A stretch of DNA of 64,000 bases from GM7GCV1 sp965221105 (GCA_965221105.1 OZ244871.1:2294001-2358000), one strand, 5' to 3'; positions 15,958 through 25,067 are shown, numbered from the stretch's first letter. Made by a program: numbers and translations. Notes: a model not told the origin generated them from the letters alone.

Positions 15958-17844
15958 ATGCTACAGAGTTTTAGAGAGCGCCTGTCGGGTACCATTGCTG
16001 TTGCGCTCATCGTACTGATTGCCATTCCACTCGCTTTTTTTGGTGTGGACTCGCTGTTCCTGAACAATACCCGGATCCTCGACGTTGCTGAAGTCAATGG
16101 CAAGGAAATCACTGAAACTGACCTCAATCGTGCGGTTATCGGGCGACGTAACCAGATTGCCCAGATGCTGGGTGAAAACTATTCTCCAGACCTGGTGACT
16201 GACGAGCAGTTGCGCTCTGCCGCCATGCAGGAACTCGTTGTTCAGAAGCTTCTTGCGTCTGCTGCGGACGACTTGGGCATGGGCATCTCCGATGCGCAGA
16301 TAGTTGATCAGTTGCGGGCTGTCGAGGGCTTCCAGCTCGATGGACAGTTTTCCGAGGCGTTATTCAGCAACTACCTGGTGACCATGGGCTATACGTCGAG
16401 CAGTTTCCTTGAGGCATTCGCTGACGAACTCAAAGTGTTCCAGTTGAGTGCCGCCCTGCGTGCGAGTGCCCTGGCAACAGACAACGCAGTTGATCAGTTG
16501 ATCAGTGTGCTTGAAGAAACGCGCAGTTATCAGTATGTGGAACTGCCGGTGGATGACATCCTTGATGATGTAGACATCAGCGAGGATCAGGTGCTTGCCT
16601 TTTATGATTCACATCCGGATCAGTTTGAGCAGGCTGAGAGAGTCTCCGTTGATTACCTGACCATTGATCGTGACCTGTTTATCGATCAGGTTGAGGCTAC
16701 AGACGTCGAAGTTATGGAGCGCTTCACTGCGATGCAGACTGCACAGCCTGCGCGTCGGGAAGTGGCGCACATACTGGTTGAAGGCGGCGAGGGTGCTGAT
16801 GAAAAGCTTCAACAGGTGCGGGAACGCCTGGACGGAGGTGAAGCGTTCTCGTCAGTTGTTGCCGATCTTTCAGACGACTTGGGATCGTCGTCCAATGAAG
16901 GCTACCTGGGTTTTACCAGCGGTGATACCTTTCCGGATGAATTCGAGGCAGCAGTGGCAACCCTGGATGTCGGCGCGGTTTCCGATCCCGTGGAGACCGA
17001 GGCCGGGTACCACTTTATCAAGTTGCTTTCGGAAAAAATAAGCACACTGGACCTTGAAACAGAATACGCAGGGCTTGAACTGGATATAAAACAGGAGAAG
17101 GCTGAGGATCTCTATGTTGTGGCGCTGGAGGAGTTTACCCAAGCGGCGCTGGAAACAGATGATCTGGAGCAACTCATCGAGGAGATGGAGAGTTTTGTCT
17201 CGCTGCAGATAGAAACAAGTGCGCCTTTTGAGAGGGAGTCTGGAACTGGTATCGCCGGAAATCCGACCGTTCGATCCGTCGCATACAGTCCACTGGTGCT
17301 GGAAGACAGGCTTAACAGTGAAGCAATTGAAATTTCGGACACACGGGCACTGGTTCTTCATCTGAACTCGCATATTCCGGCCGGGGTTGCACCGCTGGAA
17401 TCCGTCAGGGACACCATCCTGAACGACCTGCGGATTGATGCGGCGAATACTCTCCTGAAAGACACCGCTCAAGCCTACACTGACCAGTTAGCTGAGGGTG
17501 CTAACCTTGAAGAGCTGGCCAGAAACAATGATCTGGAATGGCACGTCAAACTCGATCAGCAGCGCTCTTCGCACAGTGGTATTGAAGGCCGGATTTTTGA
17601 GGTCGAGTTAACGGGTGAGTTACCGATCGCCGGCAATACGGTGTTGCCCGAAGGAGGATACGTTGTGTACCGCCTGGATGCTGTTGAAGCTGGCTCAATA
17701 CATACCTATCCGGACTCTGAGCAGCGGCGTCTCAGAACCCAGCTTGGACGGCAGTTCTCCGCCGAAGAATTCTATGCCTATACAGAAACGCTGAGGGATC
17801 AGGCAGACATTGATATCAAGATTAGTCTTGAGGAGGAGATGTAA
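15958..17844 (+). CDS. ppiD: Membrane-anchored SurA/PpiD-like periplasmic folding factor
   Basis: The 628-residue protein has one N-terminal membrane segment at about residues 13-35 (IAVALIVLIAIPLAFFGVDS) that leaves the bulk in the periplasm. A SurA-like N-domain comes next (ITETDLNRAVIGRRNQIAQM). A parvulin domain starts near residue 264 (REVAHILVEG) and carries a degenerate isomerase core, as usual for PpiD. It acts beside the Sec translocon on emerging outer-membrane proteins. Its position after hupB is the conserved one. Confidence 0.92.
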   Translation: MLQSFRERLSGTIAVALIVLIAIPLAFFGVDSLFLNNTRILDVAEVNGKEITETDLNRAVIGRRNQIAQMLGENYSPDLVTDEQLRSAAMQELVVQKLLASAADDLGMGISDAQIVDQLRAVEGFQLDGQFSEALFSNYLVTMGYTSSSFLEAFADELKVFQLSAALRASALATDNAVDQLISVLEETRSYQYVELPVDDILDDVDISEDQVLAFYDSHPDQFEQAERVSVDYLTIDRDLFIDQVEATDVEVMERFTAMQTAQPARREVAHILVEGGEGADEKLQQVRERLDGGEAFSSVVADLSDDLGSSSNEGYLGFTSGDTFPDEFEAAVATLDVGAVSDPVETEAGYHFIKLLSEKISTLDLETEYAGLELDIKQEKAEDLYVVALEEFTQAALETDDLEQLIEEMESFVSLQIETSAPFERESGTGIAGNPTVRSVAYSPLVLEDRLNSEAIEISDTRALVLHLNSHIPAGVAPLESVRDTILNDLRIDAANTLLKDTAQAYTDQLAEGANLEELARNNDLEWHVKLDQQRSSHSGIEGRIFEVELTGELPIAGNTVLPEGGYVVYRLDAVEAGSIHTYPDSEQRRLRTQLGRQFSAEEFYAYTETLRDQADIDIKISLEEEM

Positions 17845-18019
17845 AGCCTGTTTTCAACACTGGCAGGGACACGAAGCCCCTTTTTTCCAATACAACCGCG
17901 TCGCTGGTCGGGTTCGAACCAGGTGGCGGCACCACGCTTTGCGTATTTCGGCGAACGTGAACACTTGATTTCTCAACGCATCACGCTTCAGCGTCCAGAC
18001 ATGTCGTTTCCCCGCCAAT

Positions 18020-18240
18020 ACCTGATTCTCAGGCTCTGCTCCAGCAGAGGGTGCAGGCTACCTTGCTGGTGAACTGGAGGCACTGGTCCGCATTCACAAT
18101 CAGCGGTGCCCAATAGCGCTCAAGCACCTTTTCAGGATGCTCATGCACAATCGCAATTCCAGCCTGTTGTCCATCTCTCACGGCGGCACGAATCGGCTCG
18201 CCCAGTCCATCACCGTTATCAGATGCGGAAAACCACCCCG
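18020..18240 (-). pseudogene. Remnant of an IS3-family transposase (OrfB)
   Basis: Read on the minus strand, 18188-18228 encodes HLITVMDWASRFV, the first catalytic Asp region of IS3-type integrase-like transposases. About 60-100 bases further along, another frame gives VLERYWAPLIVNADQCLQFT, equivalent to the second Asp motif (xxRYGxPxxxNTDQGSQFTS). Frameshifts separate them and the DDE Glu is lost. The remainder of 17845-18436 holds no other gene that I can support. Confidence 0.6.
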
Positions 18241-18401
18241 CATCGCCCCCCGTTTCTTATGCAGGTCCCTCGGCCATGAGTACCGACACCTCCGAGCGTG
18301 GCCTTGATACGTTCCGAAACCTTTTTTCGATCGGCTGCACACTGACTAAGTATGGCTGAGGACAGGTTATAGGCTGTGCGGGTTTCCCTTTGAATCCAAT
18401 A

Positions 18402-18431
18402 AGAAAGGCCTACAGTGCTCTAGGCCTTTCT
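18402..18431 (-). terminator. Terminator of tRNA-Asn
   Basis: AGAAAGGCCTA and TAGGCCTTTCT form a perfect 11-bp stem with an 8-base loop. It lies 5 bases beyond the tRNA-Asn 3' end on the minus strand, where T-rich sequence follows. Confidence 0.7.
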
Positions 18432-18436
18432 GAATA

Positions 18437-18512
18437 TGGCTCCGCCTGCTGGGCTCGAACCAGCGACCCAATGATTAACAGTCATTTGCTCTACCAACTG
18501 AGCTAAGGCGGA
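18437..18512 (-). tRNA. tRNA-Asn (GTT anticodon)
   Basis: The reverse strand reads TCCGCCTTAGCTCAGTTGG at the 5' end, anticodon loop CTGTTAA with GTT, T-arm TGGTTCGAGCCCA, acceptor AGGCGGA, discriminator G and encoded CCA. All stems pair. It is transcribed away from uvrB with its own promoter and terminator. Confidence 0.95.
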
Positions 18513-18528
18513 TCAGTTAAGGGCGCGT

Positions 18529-18557
18529 ATCTTATAAGCGAGATTTGAGAGGGTCAA
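18529..18557 (-). promoter_or_regulatory. Promoter of tRNA-Asn
   Basis: On the minus strand TTGACC (18552-18557) and TAAGAT (18529-18534) are 17 bases apart and followed by a GC-rich discriminator (ACGCGCCC), typical of stable-RNA promoters. Confidence 0.6.
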
Positions 18558-18627
18558 CAACAACATACTCATCTGAATCCACCAGTTGTGCGCTAAGATT
18601 GCCGGTTTCAGAAGTGCGAGTTTTTCG

Positions 18628-20652
18628 ATGCGGAAAGCCTTTTCCCTCAAGACTGATTATGCTCCGTCCGGCGATCAACCAGAAGCCATAAGAAAGCTGC
18701 TGGAAGGGCTGGAAGACGGTCTGTCGCATCAAACCCTTCTCGGGGTAACCGGATCAGGCAAGACCTTTACCATGGCAAATGTCATTGCCCGATCCCAGCG
18801 GCCTGCGATCGTGATGGCTCACAATAAGACTTTGGCTGCCCAGCTCTATGGAGAGTTCAAGGAGTTTTTTCCAGAGAATTCTGTAGAGTACTTTGTCTCC
18901 TATTACGATTACTACCAGCCTGAAGCGTACGTGCCTGCATCAGATACTTTCGTGGAAAAGGATGCGTCGGTCAACGAACACATCGAACAGATGAGATTAT
19001 CTGCCACCAAGGCACTTATGGAACGCTCCGATGTGGTGGTCGTCGCGACGGTTTCTGCGATATACGGCCTGGGCGATCCAGATCAGTACCTCAAGATGAT
19101 GCTGCACCTCGTCAGGGGTGATTTCATTGATCAACGTGCCATCCTGCGGCGACTTGCAGAACTGCAGTACAAGCGCAACGATGTGGATTTTCAGCGTGCG
19201 ACATTCAGGGTGCGCGGCGATGTGATAGATATCTTTCCAGCAGAGTCGGAACGGGATGCAGTCAGGGTCACACTCTTTGACGACGAAGTTGAAAAAATCA
19301 GTCTGTTCGATCCATTGACGGGCGAGACTCGTGGTGAGGTACCACGTATTACCATCTATCCGAAAACACACTACGTGACACCCAGATCCACCATCCTGGC
19401 GGCGGTTGACCAGATTGAAGCGGAACTCGGGGATCGATTGGAGTATCTGCGCACGGAGGACAGGCTGGTTGAGGCACAGCGGCTTGAACAACGCACCAAA
19501 TACGATATGGAAATGATGCGGGAGCTGGGTTTCTGCACAGGTATTGAAAATTACTCGCGCTATCTGTCCGGCAGGAGCGCGGGTGAACCGCCACCCACAC
19601 TGTTTGAATACATACCACCTGAAGCAATTCTGTTTCTGGACGAATCGCATGTGACGGTGCCCCAGGTGGGTGGTATGTACCGTGGTGACAGGTCGCGCAA
19701 GGAAACGCTCGTTCAGTTTGGCTTTCGCCTCCCCTCCGCACTGGACAATCGTCCCCTCCGATTCGAGGAATGGGAGCGCCTCTCACCCCAGGCCATTTTT
19801 GTTTCAGCCACGCCCGGCAAATACGAGGATGACCACGCCGGTCAGGTAGTCGAACAGATCGTGCGTCCCACGGGACTCGTCGACCCGGTCGTGGAGTTGA
19901 GGCCAGCCAGCAGCCAGGTCGATGACGTACTGGGAGAAATCCGCGAAGAAGTCGGACAGGGGCAGCGAGTTCTGATTACGACCTTGACCAAGCGCATGGC
20001 TGAGGATCTCACTGAATATCTGACCGAGCAGGGGATTCGCGTTCGATACCTGCATTCGGATATTGAAACCGTAGAGCGTGTTGAAATCATTCGCGATCTC
20101 AGGCTTGGCGAGTTTGACGTGCTCGTGGGTATCAATCTGCTTCGGGAAGGTCTGGATATGCCTGAGGTGTCCCTTGTGGCCATCTTTGATGCTGACAAGG
20201 AAGGGTTCCTGAGGTCTGAGGGGTCTCTTATACAAACCATAGGTCGCGCTGCCCGCAACCTTCGGGGGCGGGCGATTCTCTATGCTGACTCGGTTACGGG
20301 TTCCATGCAGCGCGCCATGGATGAGACCAGCCGTCGCCGAGACAAACAGCTTGAATACAACGAGAAGCAGGGTATTACTCCGCGCAGCATAGAGAAGTCT
20401 GTTGTTGACATCATGGAAGGAAGCCGTGTAGTCCCCGGCCGCAAGGCCAAAAAACGCACCACCGTGGTGGCGTCGAGAGGAAAATATGCCGTCGAGTTGG
20501 ACGATACTCTCAATTCTCCAGCTGCACTGACCAAAAAAATCGATGAGACAGAGCAGAAAATGTATGAAGCGGCCAGGGATCTTGAGTTCGAAATTGCTGC
20601 CAGCCTCCGTGATCAAATGGCCGAGCTTCGAGAGCGTCTGAAAAATATCTGA
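18628..20652 (+). CDS. uvrB: Excinuclease ABC subunit B
   Basis: This is the helicase-like damage-verifying subunit of nucleotide excision repair, 674 residues. Walker A GVTGSGKTFTMANV lies near residue 38, followed by the beta-hairpin region (YYDYYQPEAYVP) that inserts at lesions. Further on are LFLDESHVTVPQ, the helicase motif QTIGRAARN and the C-terminal UVR domain that binds UvrC. The ATG at 18628 gives the family's MRKAFSLK-type start. I see no LexA box (CTGT-N8-ACAG) in the 115 bases upstream. Confidence 0.97.
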   Translation: MRKAFSLKTDYAPSGDQPEAIRKLLEGLEDGLSHQTLLGVTGSGKTFTMANVIARSQRPAIVMAHNKTLAAQLYGEFKEFFPENSVEYFVSYYDYYQPEAYVPASDTFVEKDASVNEHIEQMRLSATKALMERSDVVVVATVSAIYGLGDPDQYLKMMLHLVRGDFIDQRAILRRLAELQYKRNDVDFQRATFRVRGDVIDIFPAESERDAVRVTLFDDEVEKISLFDPLTGETRGEVPRITIYPKTHYVTPRSTILAAVDQIEAELGDRLEYLRTEDRLVEAQRLEQRTKYDMEMMRELGFCTGIENYSRYLSGRSAGEPPPTLFEYIPPEAILFLDESHVTVPQVGGMYRGDRSRKETLVQFGFRLPSALDNRPLRFEEWERLSPQAIFVSATPGKYEDDHAGQVVEQIVRPTGLVDPVVELRPASSQVDDVLGEIREEVGQGQRVLITTLTKRMAEDLTEYLTEQGIRVRYLHSDIETVERVEIIRDLRLGEFDVLVGINLLREGLDMPEVSLVAIFDADKEGFLRSEGSLIQTIGRAARNLRGRAILYADSVTGSMQRAMDETSRRRDKQLEYNEKQGITPRSIEKSVVDIMEGSRVVPGRKAKKRTTVVASRGKYAVELDDTLNSPAALTKKIDETEQKMYEAARDLEFEIAASLRDQMAELRERLKNI

Positions 20653-20760
20653 AGACCAGGCTTCGCAGCAGTATGCATACAGTGGTGCAGTGTGTGTTGC
20701 CGAGGTGCTGCCAGAGCACTAAAATGACTGTAAATATCCCAGCACAGAGGGGTTGAGACG

Positions 20761-21151
20761 ATGAACGGACAGGTCACCGTCGAACCCTCAACGGCACTGG
20801 CCATAAACGCTTTCGTTGATCGCTTGCAGGACGCAGACTTACCACCAATCAGCCGAATATTAATCTGCGGGAGCCATGCACGGGGCGACCATCATGAAGA
20901 CAGCGACATTGACGTCGCGGTGGTCTTCAGCGATCCGCCCCCCCGACAGATATCCATGGGACCTGCTCCACCGCCTGATGGACGTGGCGTACGGCGTGGA
21001 CTTCAGCCGCGACTTCGATGTCCATCTTTCGCCTCGGCCCATTTTTGAAAGGCAGCTGCAGGAGACAGCAGCTACCCGCAACCCGGAGTTCTACCAGAAC
21101 ATTCTGCAGGATGGCATTGAATGGGTTGGCGGCGGGCTCCATGCGGGCTGA
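20761..21151 (+). pseudogene. MNT-type nucleotidyltransferase antitoxin, frameshifted in a poly-C tract
   Basis: The first frame carries the minimal nucleotidyltransferase signature ILICGSHARGDHHEDSDIDV (GSxxxG...DxD). Just after a run of seven C (20938-20944) it goes out of frame. The frame with one C fewer continues PDRYPWDLLHRLMDVAYGVD and ERQLQETAATRNPEFYQNIL, the usual C-terminal half. A single-base change would restore about 130 residues. MNT proteins adenylylate and silence their HEPN partner, which lies directly downstream and overlaps by 11 bases. It may be a real mutation, a phase-variable switch or a sequencing error. Confidence 0.75.
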
Positions 21152-21596
21152 AGAGCATATGGGTCGGGCAGTTCGCAATCTCGAAGCCGCCCGGTCCAAC
21201 AAGGACTCGGGTTTTTTCGAAGTGGCATTGAACCGCTGTTACTACGCAGCGTTTGAATCGGCGCACGCCGCGTTGCGCGCACTCAGTCTCCCTCTGCCCA
21301 AGACCCATGGAGGACTCGCTTCTGAATTTGGGCGGCATGCGATCAAAGAAGGGCCTGTTCCCAAGGAGGCAGGACAACTGCTGATGAGATTGGGGCAAGG
21401 CCGGCTCGTTGCGGACTACGAAGGTGCAGTTCCCACTCGCGAAGACGCAGAAGAGAGCTTGGCTCTGGCGGAGTCCTGTCGTGAAGCAAATCCGATCCGA
21501 TCCATACGCGTTCCTTTAGGCAGACTTGTGCTTGACTGCCTGTGCAACAGCGCTAAAATGCGCGCCCTCGAACTGCATCAGGCACCACCCGGTTAG
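21141..21596 (+). CDS. HEPN-domain toxin partner of the MNT gene
   Basis: The protein has the HEPN fold signature: NLEAARSNKDSGFFEVALNR, CYYAAFESAHAALRALSL and KTHGGLASEFGRHA, then PKEAGQLLMRLGQGRLVADY. HEPN toxins are RNases using an R-x4-6-H site; a candidate His is in FGRHA, but the exact pair is uncertain. The ATG at 21141 overlaps the MNT frame. The last ~25 residues read through a tRNA promoter and do not look like family sequence, so the original stop may be lost. The active toxin with a broken antitoxin would be harmful unless the frame is corrected or the toxin is inactive. Confidence 0.7.
   Translation: MRAEEHMGRAVRNLEAARSNKDSGFFEVALNRCYYAAFESAHAALRALSLPLPKTHGGLASEFGRHAIKEGPVPKEAGQLLMRLGQGRLVADYEGAVPTREDAEESLALAESCREANPIRSIRVPLGRLVLDCLCNSAKMRALELHQAPPG
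21532..21559 (+). promoter_or_regulatory. Promoter of tRNA-Val inside the HEPN 3' end
   Basis: TTGACT (21532-21537) and TAAAAT (21554-21559) are 16 bases apart, followed by CGCGCCCTCG, a GC-rich discriminator. A second -10-like TATAAT occurs at 21603-21608. The tRNA starts at 21617. Confidence 0.55.
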
Positions 21597-21616
21597 AACG
21601 CTTATAATGAGCATGT

Positions 21617-21693
21617 ACGACCGTAGCTCAGCTGGTTAGAGCGCTTCCTTGACATGGAAGAGGTCGGTGGTTCGAATCCACTCGGTCGTACCA
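21617..21693 (+). tRNA. tRNA-Val (GAC anticodon)
   Basis: The acceptor ACGACCG pairs with CGGTCGT, the anticodon loop TTGACAT gives GAC, the T-arm is GTGGTTCGAATCCAC and CCA is encoded at 21691-21693. All arms are intact and a terminator follows. Confidence 0.95.
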
Positions 21694-21703
21694 GTATTTC
21701 AGC

Positions 21704-21726
21704 ACCCGCACGGCGGGTTTTTTCTT
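21704..21726 (+). terminator. Terminator of tRNA-Val
   Basis: ACCCGC (21704-21709) and GCGGGT (21713-21718) form a short stem with a 3-base loop followed at once by a run of T, eleven bases after the tRNA. Confidence 0.8.
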
Positions 21727-21801
21727 TTTGGGAGATGCTGAACCCCCGGCTTTAAATTCATGTGGCCTCTCGTATTGGTCACCACTGAGAGGTAACAACA
21801 G

Positions 21802-23727
21802 ATGCCCACAATTACGCTGCCGGATGGTTCGCAACGATCCTTCAGTTCCCCCGTTTCCCTATTGGATGTGGCCACGGACATCGGCCCGAGCCTGGCTAGG
21901 GCGACCCTGGGTGGTCGCGTAAACGGAGAGCGTCGCGATGTATCCGACCTGATCACTGAAGACGCTGATCTGGTTCTTTTCACTGATCGTGATGAGGATG
22001 GACTGGAAATCATCCGCCATTCCTGTGCACACCTGATTGGCCACGCCCTCAAACAGCTATGGCCCGATGCAAAGATGGCCATCGGGCCTACCATAGAAAA
22101 TGGCTTCTATTACGACATCGACCTGGATCATCAACTGACTGACGGTGACATCGAATCCCTGGAAGCCAGGATGAAAGAGCTGGTTGAGCAGGACTATGAC
22201 GTTGTCAAGAAGAGGGTTTCCTGGGATGAGGCGTATGAGACTTTCAAATCCAGGAACGAACCATACAAGCTGGAAATTCTCGAGCAGGATATTGCCAGGG
22301 ATGATCGCCCCGGCCTCTATCACCACGAGGAATACATCGACCTGTGTCGCGGGCCTCATGTGCCCAATATGCGCTTCTGCCACCACTTCAAATTAATGCG
22401 AGTGTCCGGAGCATACTGGCGTGGCGACCAAAACAACAAACAATTGCAGCGCATATATGGGACTGCCTGGGCAGACAAAAAACAGCTCAGGGCGCATTTG
22501 CATTTTCTGGAAGAGGCCGCCAAGCGTGATCATCGCAAACTCGGCAAGAAGCACGATCTCTTCCATCTTCAGGAGGAAGCACCCGGCATGGTGTTCTGGC
22601 ATCCCAATGGTTGGAGTATCTATACAGTAATTGAAGAATATATGCGCACACTGCAGCGTGATAACGGATACCGGGAAATAAGTACACCGCAGGTCGTAGA
22701 TCGCATCCTGTGGGAAAAATCCGGGCACTGGGACAAATTCCGCGAGGACATGTTTACCGTTGAATCCGAAAGCCGTGACTATGCGCTGAAGCCGATGAAT
22801 TGTCCCTGCCATGTTCAGGTGTTTAACCAGGGGTTACACAGTTATCGGGACCTCCCCCTGCGATTCGCTGAATTTGGCAGTTGCCACCGCAACGAGCCCT
22901 CTGGAACTCTCCAGGGTATTATGCGGGTTCGCGGTTTTAAGCAGGATGATGCACATATTTTCTGTACCGAGGAGCAGGTTCAGGCGGAGGTGGCGACTTT
23001 CATTGACTTGCTTTATGCGGTGTATGCCGATTTTGGATTTGATGAAGTTCTGATCAGTTTGTCCACCAGACCGGAACAGCGGGTTGGAAGTGATGGAGTC
23101 TGGGATCGTGCGGAACTGGCACTTGAGACAGCGCTGAATGCCAAAGGAATACCCTTCGACCTTCTGCCGGGAGAGGGCGCTTTTTATGGGCCAAAAGTTG
23201 AATTTTCTTTGAAGGACTGTATTGGACGCGTCTGGCAATGTGGCACTATTCAAGTGGATTTTTCCATGCCGGGTCGCCTTGGTGCCCAGTATGTTGCAGA
23301 AGATGGTTCTCGACAGGTACCGGTCATGTTGCATCGCGCCATACTCGGTTCTTTTGAAAGATTTATCGGAATTCTGATCGAGGACTGCGAAGCCAGTTTC
23401 CCGGTTTGGCTGGCACCTGTGCAGGCTGCGGTTCTCAATATCACTGATAAACAGGCACATTACGTGGAAAAAGTGCGTAACTCCTTGCAGGAAAAGGGGT
23501 TTCGGGTAATTTCTGACTTGAGAAACGAAAAAATCGGCTTTAAAATCCGCGAGCTTACGATTCAGCGTATTCCCTATCTGCTTGTAGCGGGCGACACAGA
23601 GGTTGAATCTGGCACTTTGGCAATCAGAACCCGTACGGGTGAAGACCTGGGATCTTTTACGACGGAAGCCTTTGCCGAGCACCTGGCAGCTGATGTCGAG
23701 AGGCGCAGCCGGGGTACAGAGGAGTAG
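21802..23727 (+). CDS. thrS: Threonyl-tRNA synthetase
   Basis: This class II synthetase of 641 residues has an N-terminal TGS domain (MPTITLPDGSQRSF), the editing domain (HSCAHLIGHALKQLWPDAKM) and the catalytic core with motif 2 (RNEPSGTLQGIMRVRGF). The zinc-ligand region MNCPCHVQVF is present, with the C-terminal anticodon-binding domain behind it. It charges tRNA-Thr and clears Ser-tRNA-Thr. It heads the thrS-infC-rpmI-rplT-pheS-pheT-ihfA block conserved in Gammaproteobacteria. A long antisense opening over it is a shadow of its codon pattern. Confidence 0.97.
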   Translation: MPTITLPDGSQRSFSSPVSLLDVATDIGPSLARATLGGRVNGERRDVSDLITEDADLVLFTDRDEDGLEIIRHSCAHLIGHALKQLWPDAKMAIGPTIENGFYYDIDLDHQLTDGDIESLEARMKELVEQDYDVVKKRVSWDEAYETFKSRNEPYKLEILEQDIARDDRPGLYHHEEYIDLCRGPHVPNMRFCHHFKLMRVSGAYWRGDQNNKQLQRIYGTAWADKKQLRAHLHFLEEAAKRDHRKLGKKHDLFHLQEEAPGMVFWHPNGWSIYTVIEEYMRTLQRDNGYREISTPQVVDRILWEKSGHWDKFREDMFTVESESRDYALKPMNCPCHVQVFNQGLHSYRDLPLRFAEFGSCHRNEPSGTLQGIMRVRGFKQDDAHIFCTEEQVQAEVATFIDLLYAVYADFGFDEVLISLSTRPEQRVGSDGVWDRAELALETALNAKGIPFDLLPGEGAFYGPKVEFSLKDCIGRVWQCGTIQVDFSMPGRLGAQYVAEDGSRQVPVMLHRAILGSFERFIGILIEDCEASFPVWLAPVQAAVLNITDKQAHYVEKVRNSLQEKGFRVISDLRNEKIGFKIRELTIQRIPYLLVAGDTEVESGTLAIRTRTGEDLGSFTTEAFAEHLAADVERRSRGTEE

Positions 23728-23757
23728 CTGAGTCCACATTGAACCATTGGAGAAGCG

Positions 23758-24288
23758 ATTATTAACCGCGAAAAAGCAAAGCGGCCCAATATAAATGACG
23801 AGATAGAAGCGAGCGAAGTCAGACTCGTGGGGGCGCAAGGAGAACAGGTTGGAATAGTCAGCCTCGACGAAGCTAGGGAAGCAGCAGTGGCAGCAAGTCT
23901 CGATCTGGTTGAGATTGCACCAATGGCTGAACCTCCGGTCTGCAAAGTGATGGACTATGGGAAGTTCGTCTTCGAGGCCAAAAAGCAGAAAGCTGCGGCC
24001 AGAAAAAAACAGAAGCAGACGCAAGTCAAGGAAATGAAATTCCGCCCTCATACGGATGTAGGAGACTATCAGGTCAAACTGCGCAACCTGACCCGTTTCC
24101 TTGAAAATGGAGACAAGGCCAAGGTAACTCTCAGGTTCCGAGGTCGTGAGATGGCGCACCAGGAGATCGGCATGGATATGATGAAACGTATCGAAGCCGA
24201 TCTTGAGCAGTTGTCTACGGTCGAGCAGTTCCCGAAAATGGAAGGCCGGCAGCTCACCATGGTGCTTGCTCCAAAGAAAACGAAATAG
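23758..24288 (+). CDS. infC: Translation initiation factor IF-3
   Basis: IF-3 checks start codons on the 30S subunit. The coding sequence can be read upstream of the first GTG as REKAKRPNINDEIEASEVRL, which is the family's N-domain, and the only initiators there are ATT codons at 23758 and 23761. An ATT start is the known device by which IF-3 limits its own synthesis. A ribosome-binding site (TGGAGAAG) lies just before. About 176 residues in two domains with a Lys-rich linker (KKQKAAARKKQKQTQ). Which of the two adjacent ATTs is used is not settled. Confidence 0.95.
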   Translation: MINREKAKRPNINDEIEASEVRLVGAQGEQVGIVSLDEAREAAVAASLDLVEIAPMAEPPVCKVMDYGKFVFEAKKQKAAARKKQKQTQVKEMKFRPHTDVGDYQVKLRNLTRFLENGDKAKVTLRFRGREMAHQEIGMDMMKRIEADLEQLSTVEQFPKMEGRQLTMVLAPKKTK

Positions 24289-24457
24289 CTGTGGTATCGC
24301 TGTTTCAGCTTGGTGATCAAAACAGCTGCTTGAAGTCCTGGTGTAACAGGAGCACAGAAATACCAGCGAGTCGACGTATGTGCGAGCCTGTGCACGTTCG
24401 CCGAAGGTGGATATGCACAGGGTATACAGAAAGCTAGACAATGCGAGTTTACAGAAA

Positions 24458-24652
24458 ATGCCAAAAGCAAAAGTGCACTCAGGTGCTGCCAAGCGGTTCA
24501 AGAAAACCGCCGCTGGCTACAAACACAAGCGGGCCTTCACAAGCCACATATTGACCAAAATGACCACCAAGCGTAAGCGCCGACTACGAGGCACGTGCAT
24601 TCTGAATAAATCGGATGTCGTCCATGTGGATCGCCTGCTTCGCGCCAGGTAG
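24458..24652 (+). CDS. rpmI: 50S ribosomal protein L35
   Basis: A 64-residue very basic protein beginning MPKAKVHSGAAKRFKKTAAG and ending DVVHVDRLLRAR, exactly as in the L35 family. The ATG at 24458 is chosen for this N-terminus. The 169-base leader after infC could hold an L20-binding control site, but I cannot identify one with certainty. Confidence 0.97.
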   Translation: MPKAKVHSGAAKRFKKTAAGYKHKRAFTSHILTKMTTKRKRRLRGTCILNKSDVVHVDRLLRAR

Positions 24653-24682
24653 TCCACCCGTTTGTAACAGGAGAATCTCGAT

Positions 24683-25039
24683 ATGCCTCGCGTAACTCGT
24701 GGAGTAACTGCACGTCGTCGTCACAAGAAAGTTCTCAAGCAGGCCAAGGGCTACTATGGAGCGCGCAGCCGCATCTACAGGGTTGCGGTGCAGGCTGTCA
24801 CCAAGGCCGGCCAGTATGCGTACCGTGATCGCAAGGTGAAGAAACGTACCTTTCGGCAACTCTGGATTGCGCGCATCAATGCGCAATCCCGCGCCGAAGG
24901 TATCAGCTACAGCCGATTTATTGCCGGTTTGAAGCAGGCTGGTATCGAACTCGACCGCCGCGTACTTGCCGACCTGGCAGTGCACGACAAGGAAGCTTTT
25001 GCCGAGCTTGCAGAAAAAGCCAAAGCTGCACTCGCTTGA
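24683..25039 (+). CDS. rplT: 50S ribosomal protein L20
   Basis: A 118-residue RNA-binding protein needed early in 50S assembly, starting MPRVTRGVTARRRHKKVLKQ and including YYGARSRIYRVA and RQLWIARINAQSR. A ribosome-binding site (AGGAG) lies 10 bases before the ATG. In other bacteria L20 represses the rpmI-rplT messenger. It is followed by a hairpin before pheS. Confidence 0.97.
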   Translation: MPRVTRGVTARRRHKKVLKQAKGYYGARSRIYRVAVQAVTKAGQYAYRDRKVKKRTFRQLWIARINAQSRAEGISYSRFIAGLKQAGIELDRRVLADLAVHDKEAFAELAEKAKAALA

Positions 25040-25067
25040 CACACTTCCATGCTGGAAAACGGAAGAT

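Noticed and set aside
17895..17935. tRNA-like GGTTCGAACC followed by GGCGGCACCA after ppiD
   Set aside because: The TTCGAA is inside a short self-complementary run with the wrong loop size and no cloverleaf can be built.
22834..24501. Very long open frame (555 codons) antisense to thrS and infC
   Set aside because: It mirrors the codon structure of thrS and infC, has no domain or ribosome-binding site, and overlaps two certain genes completely.
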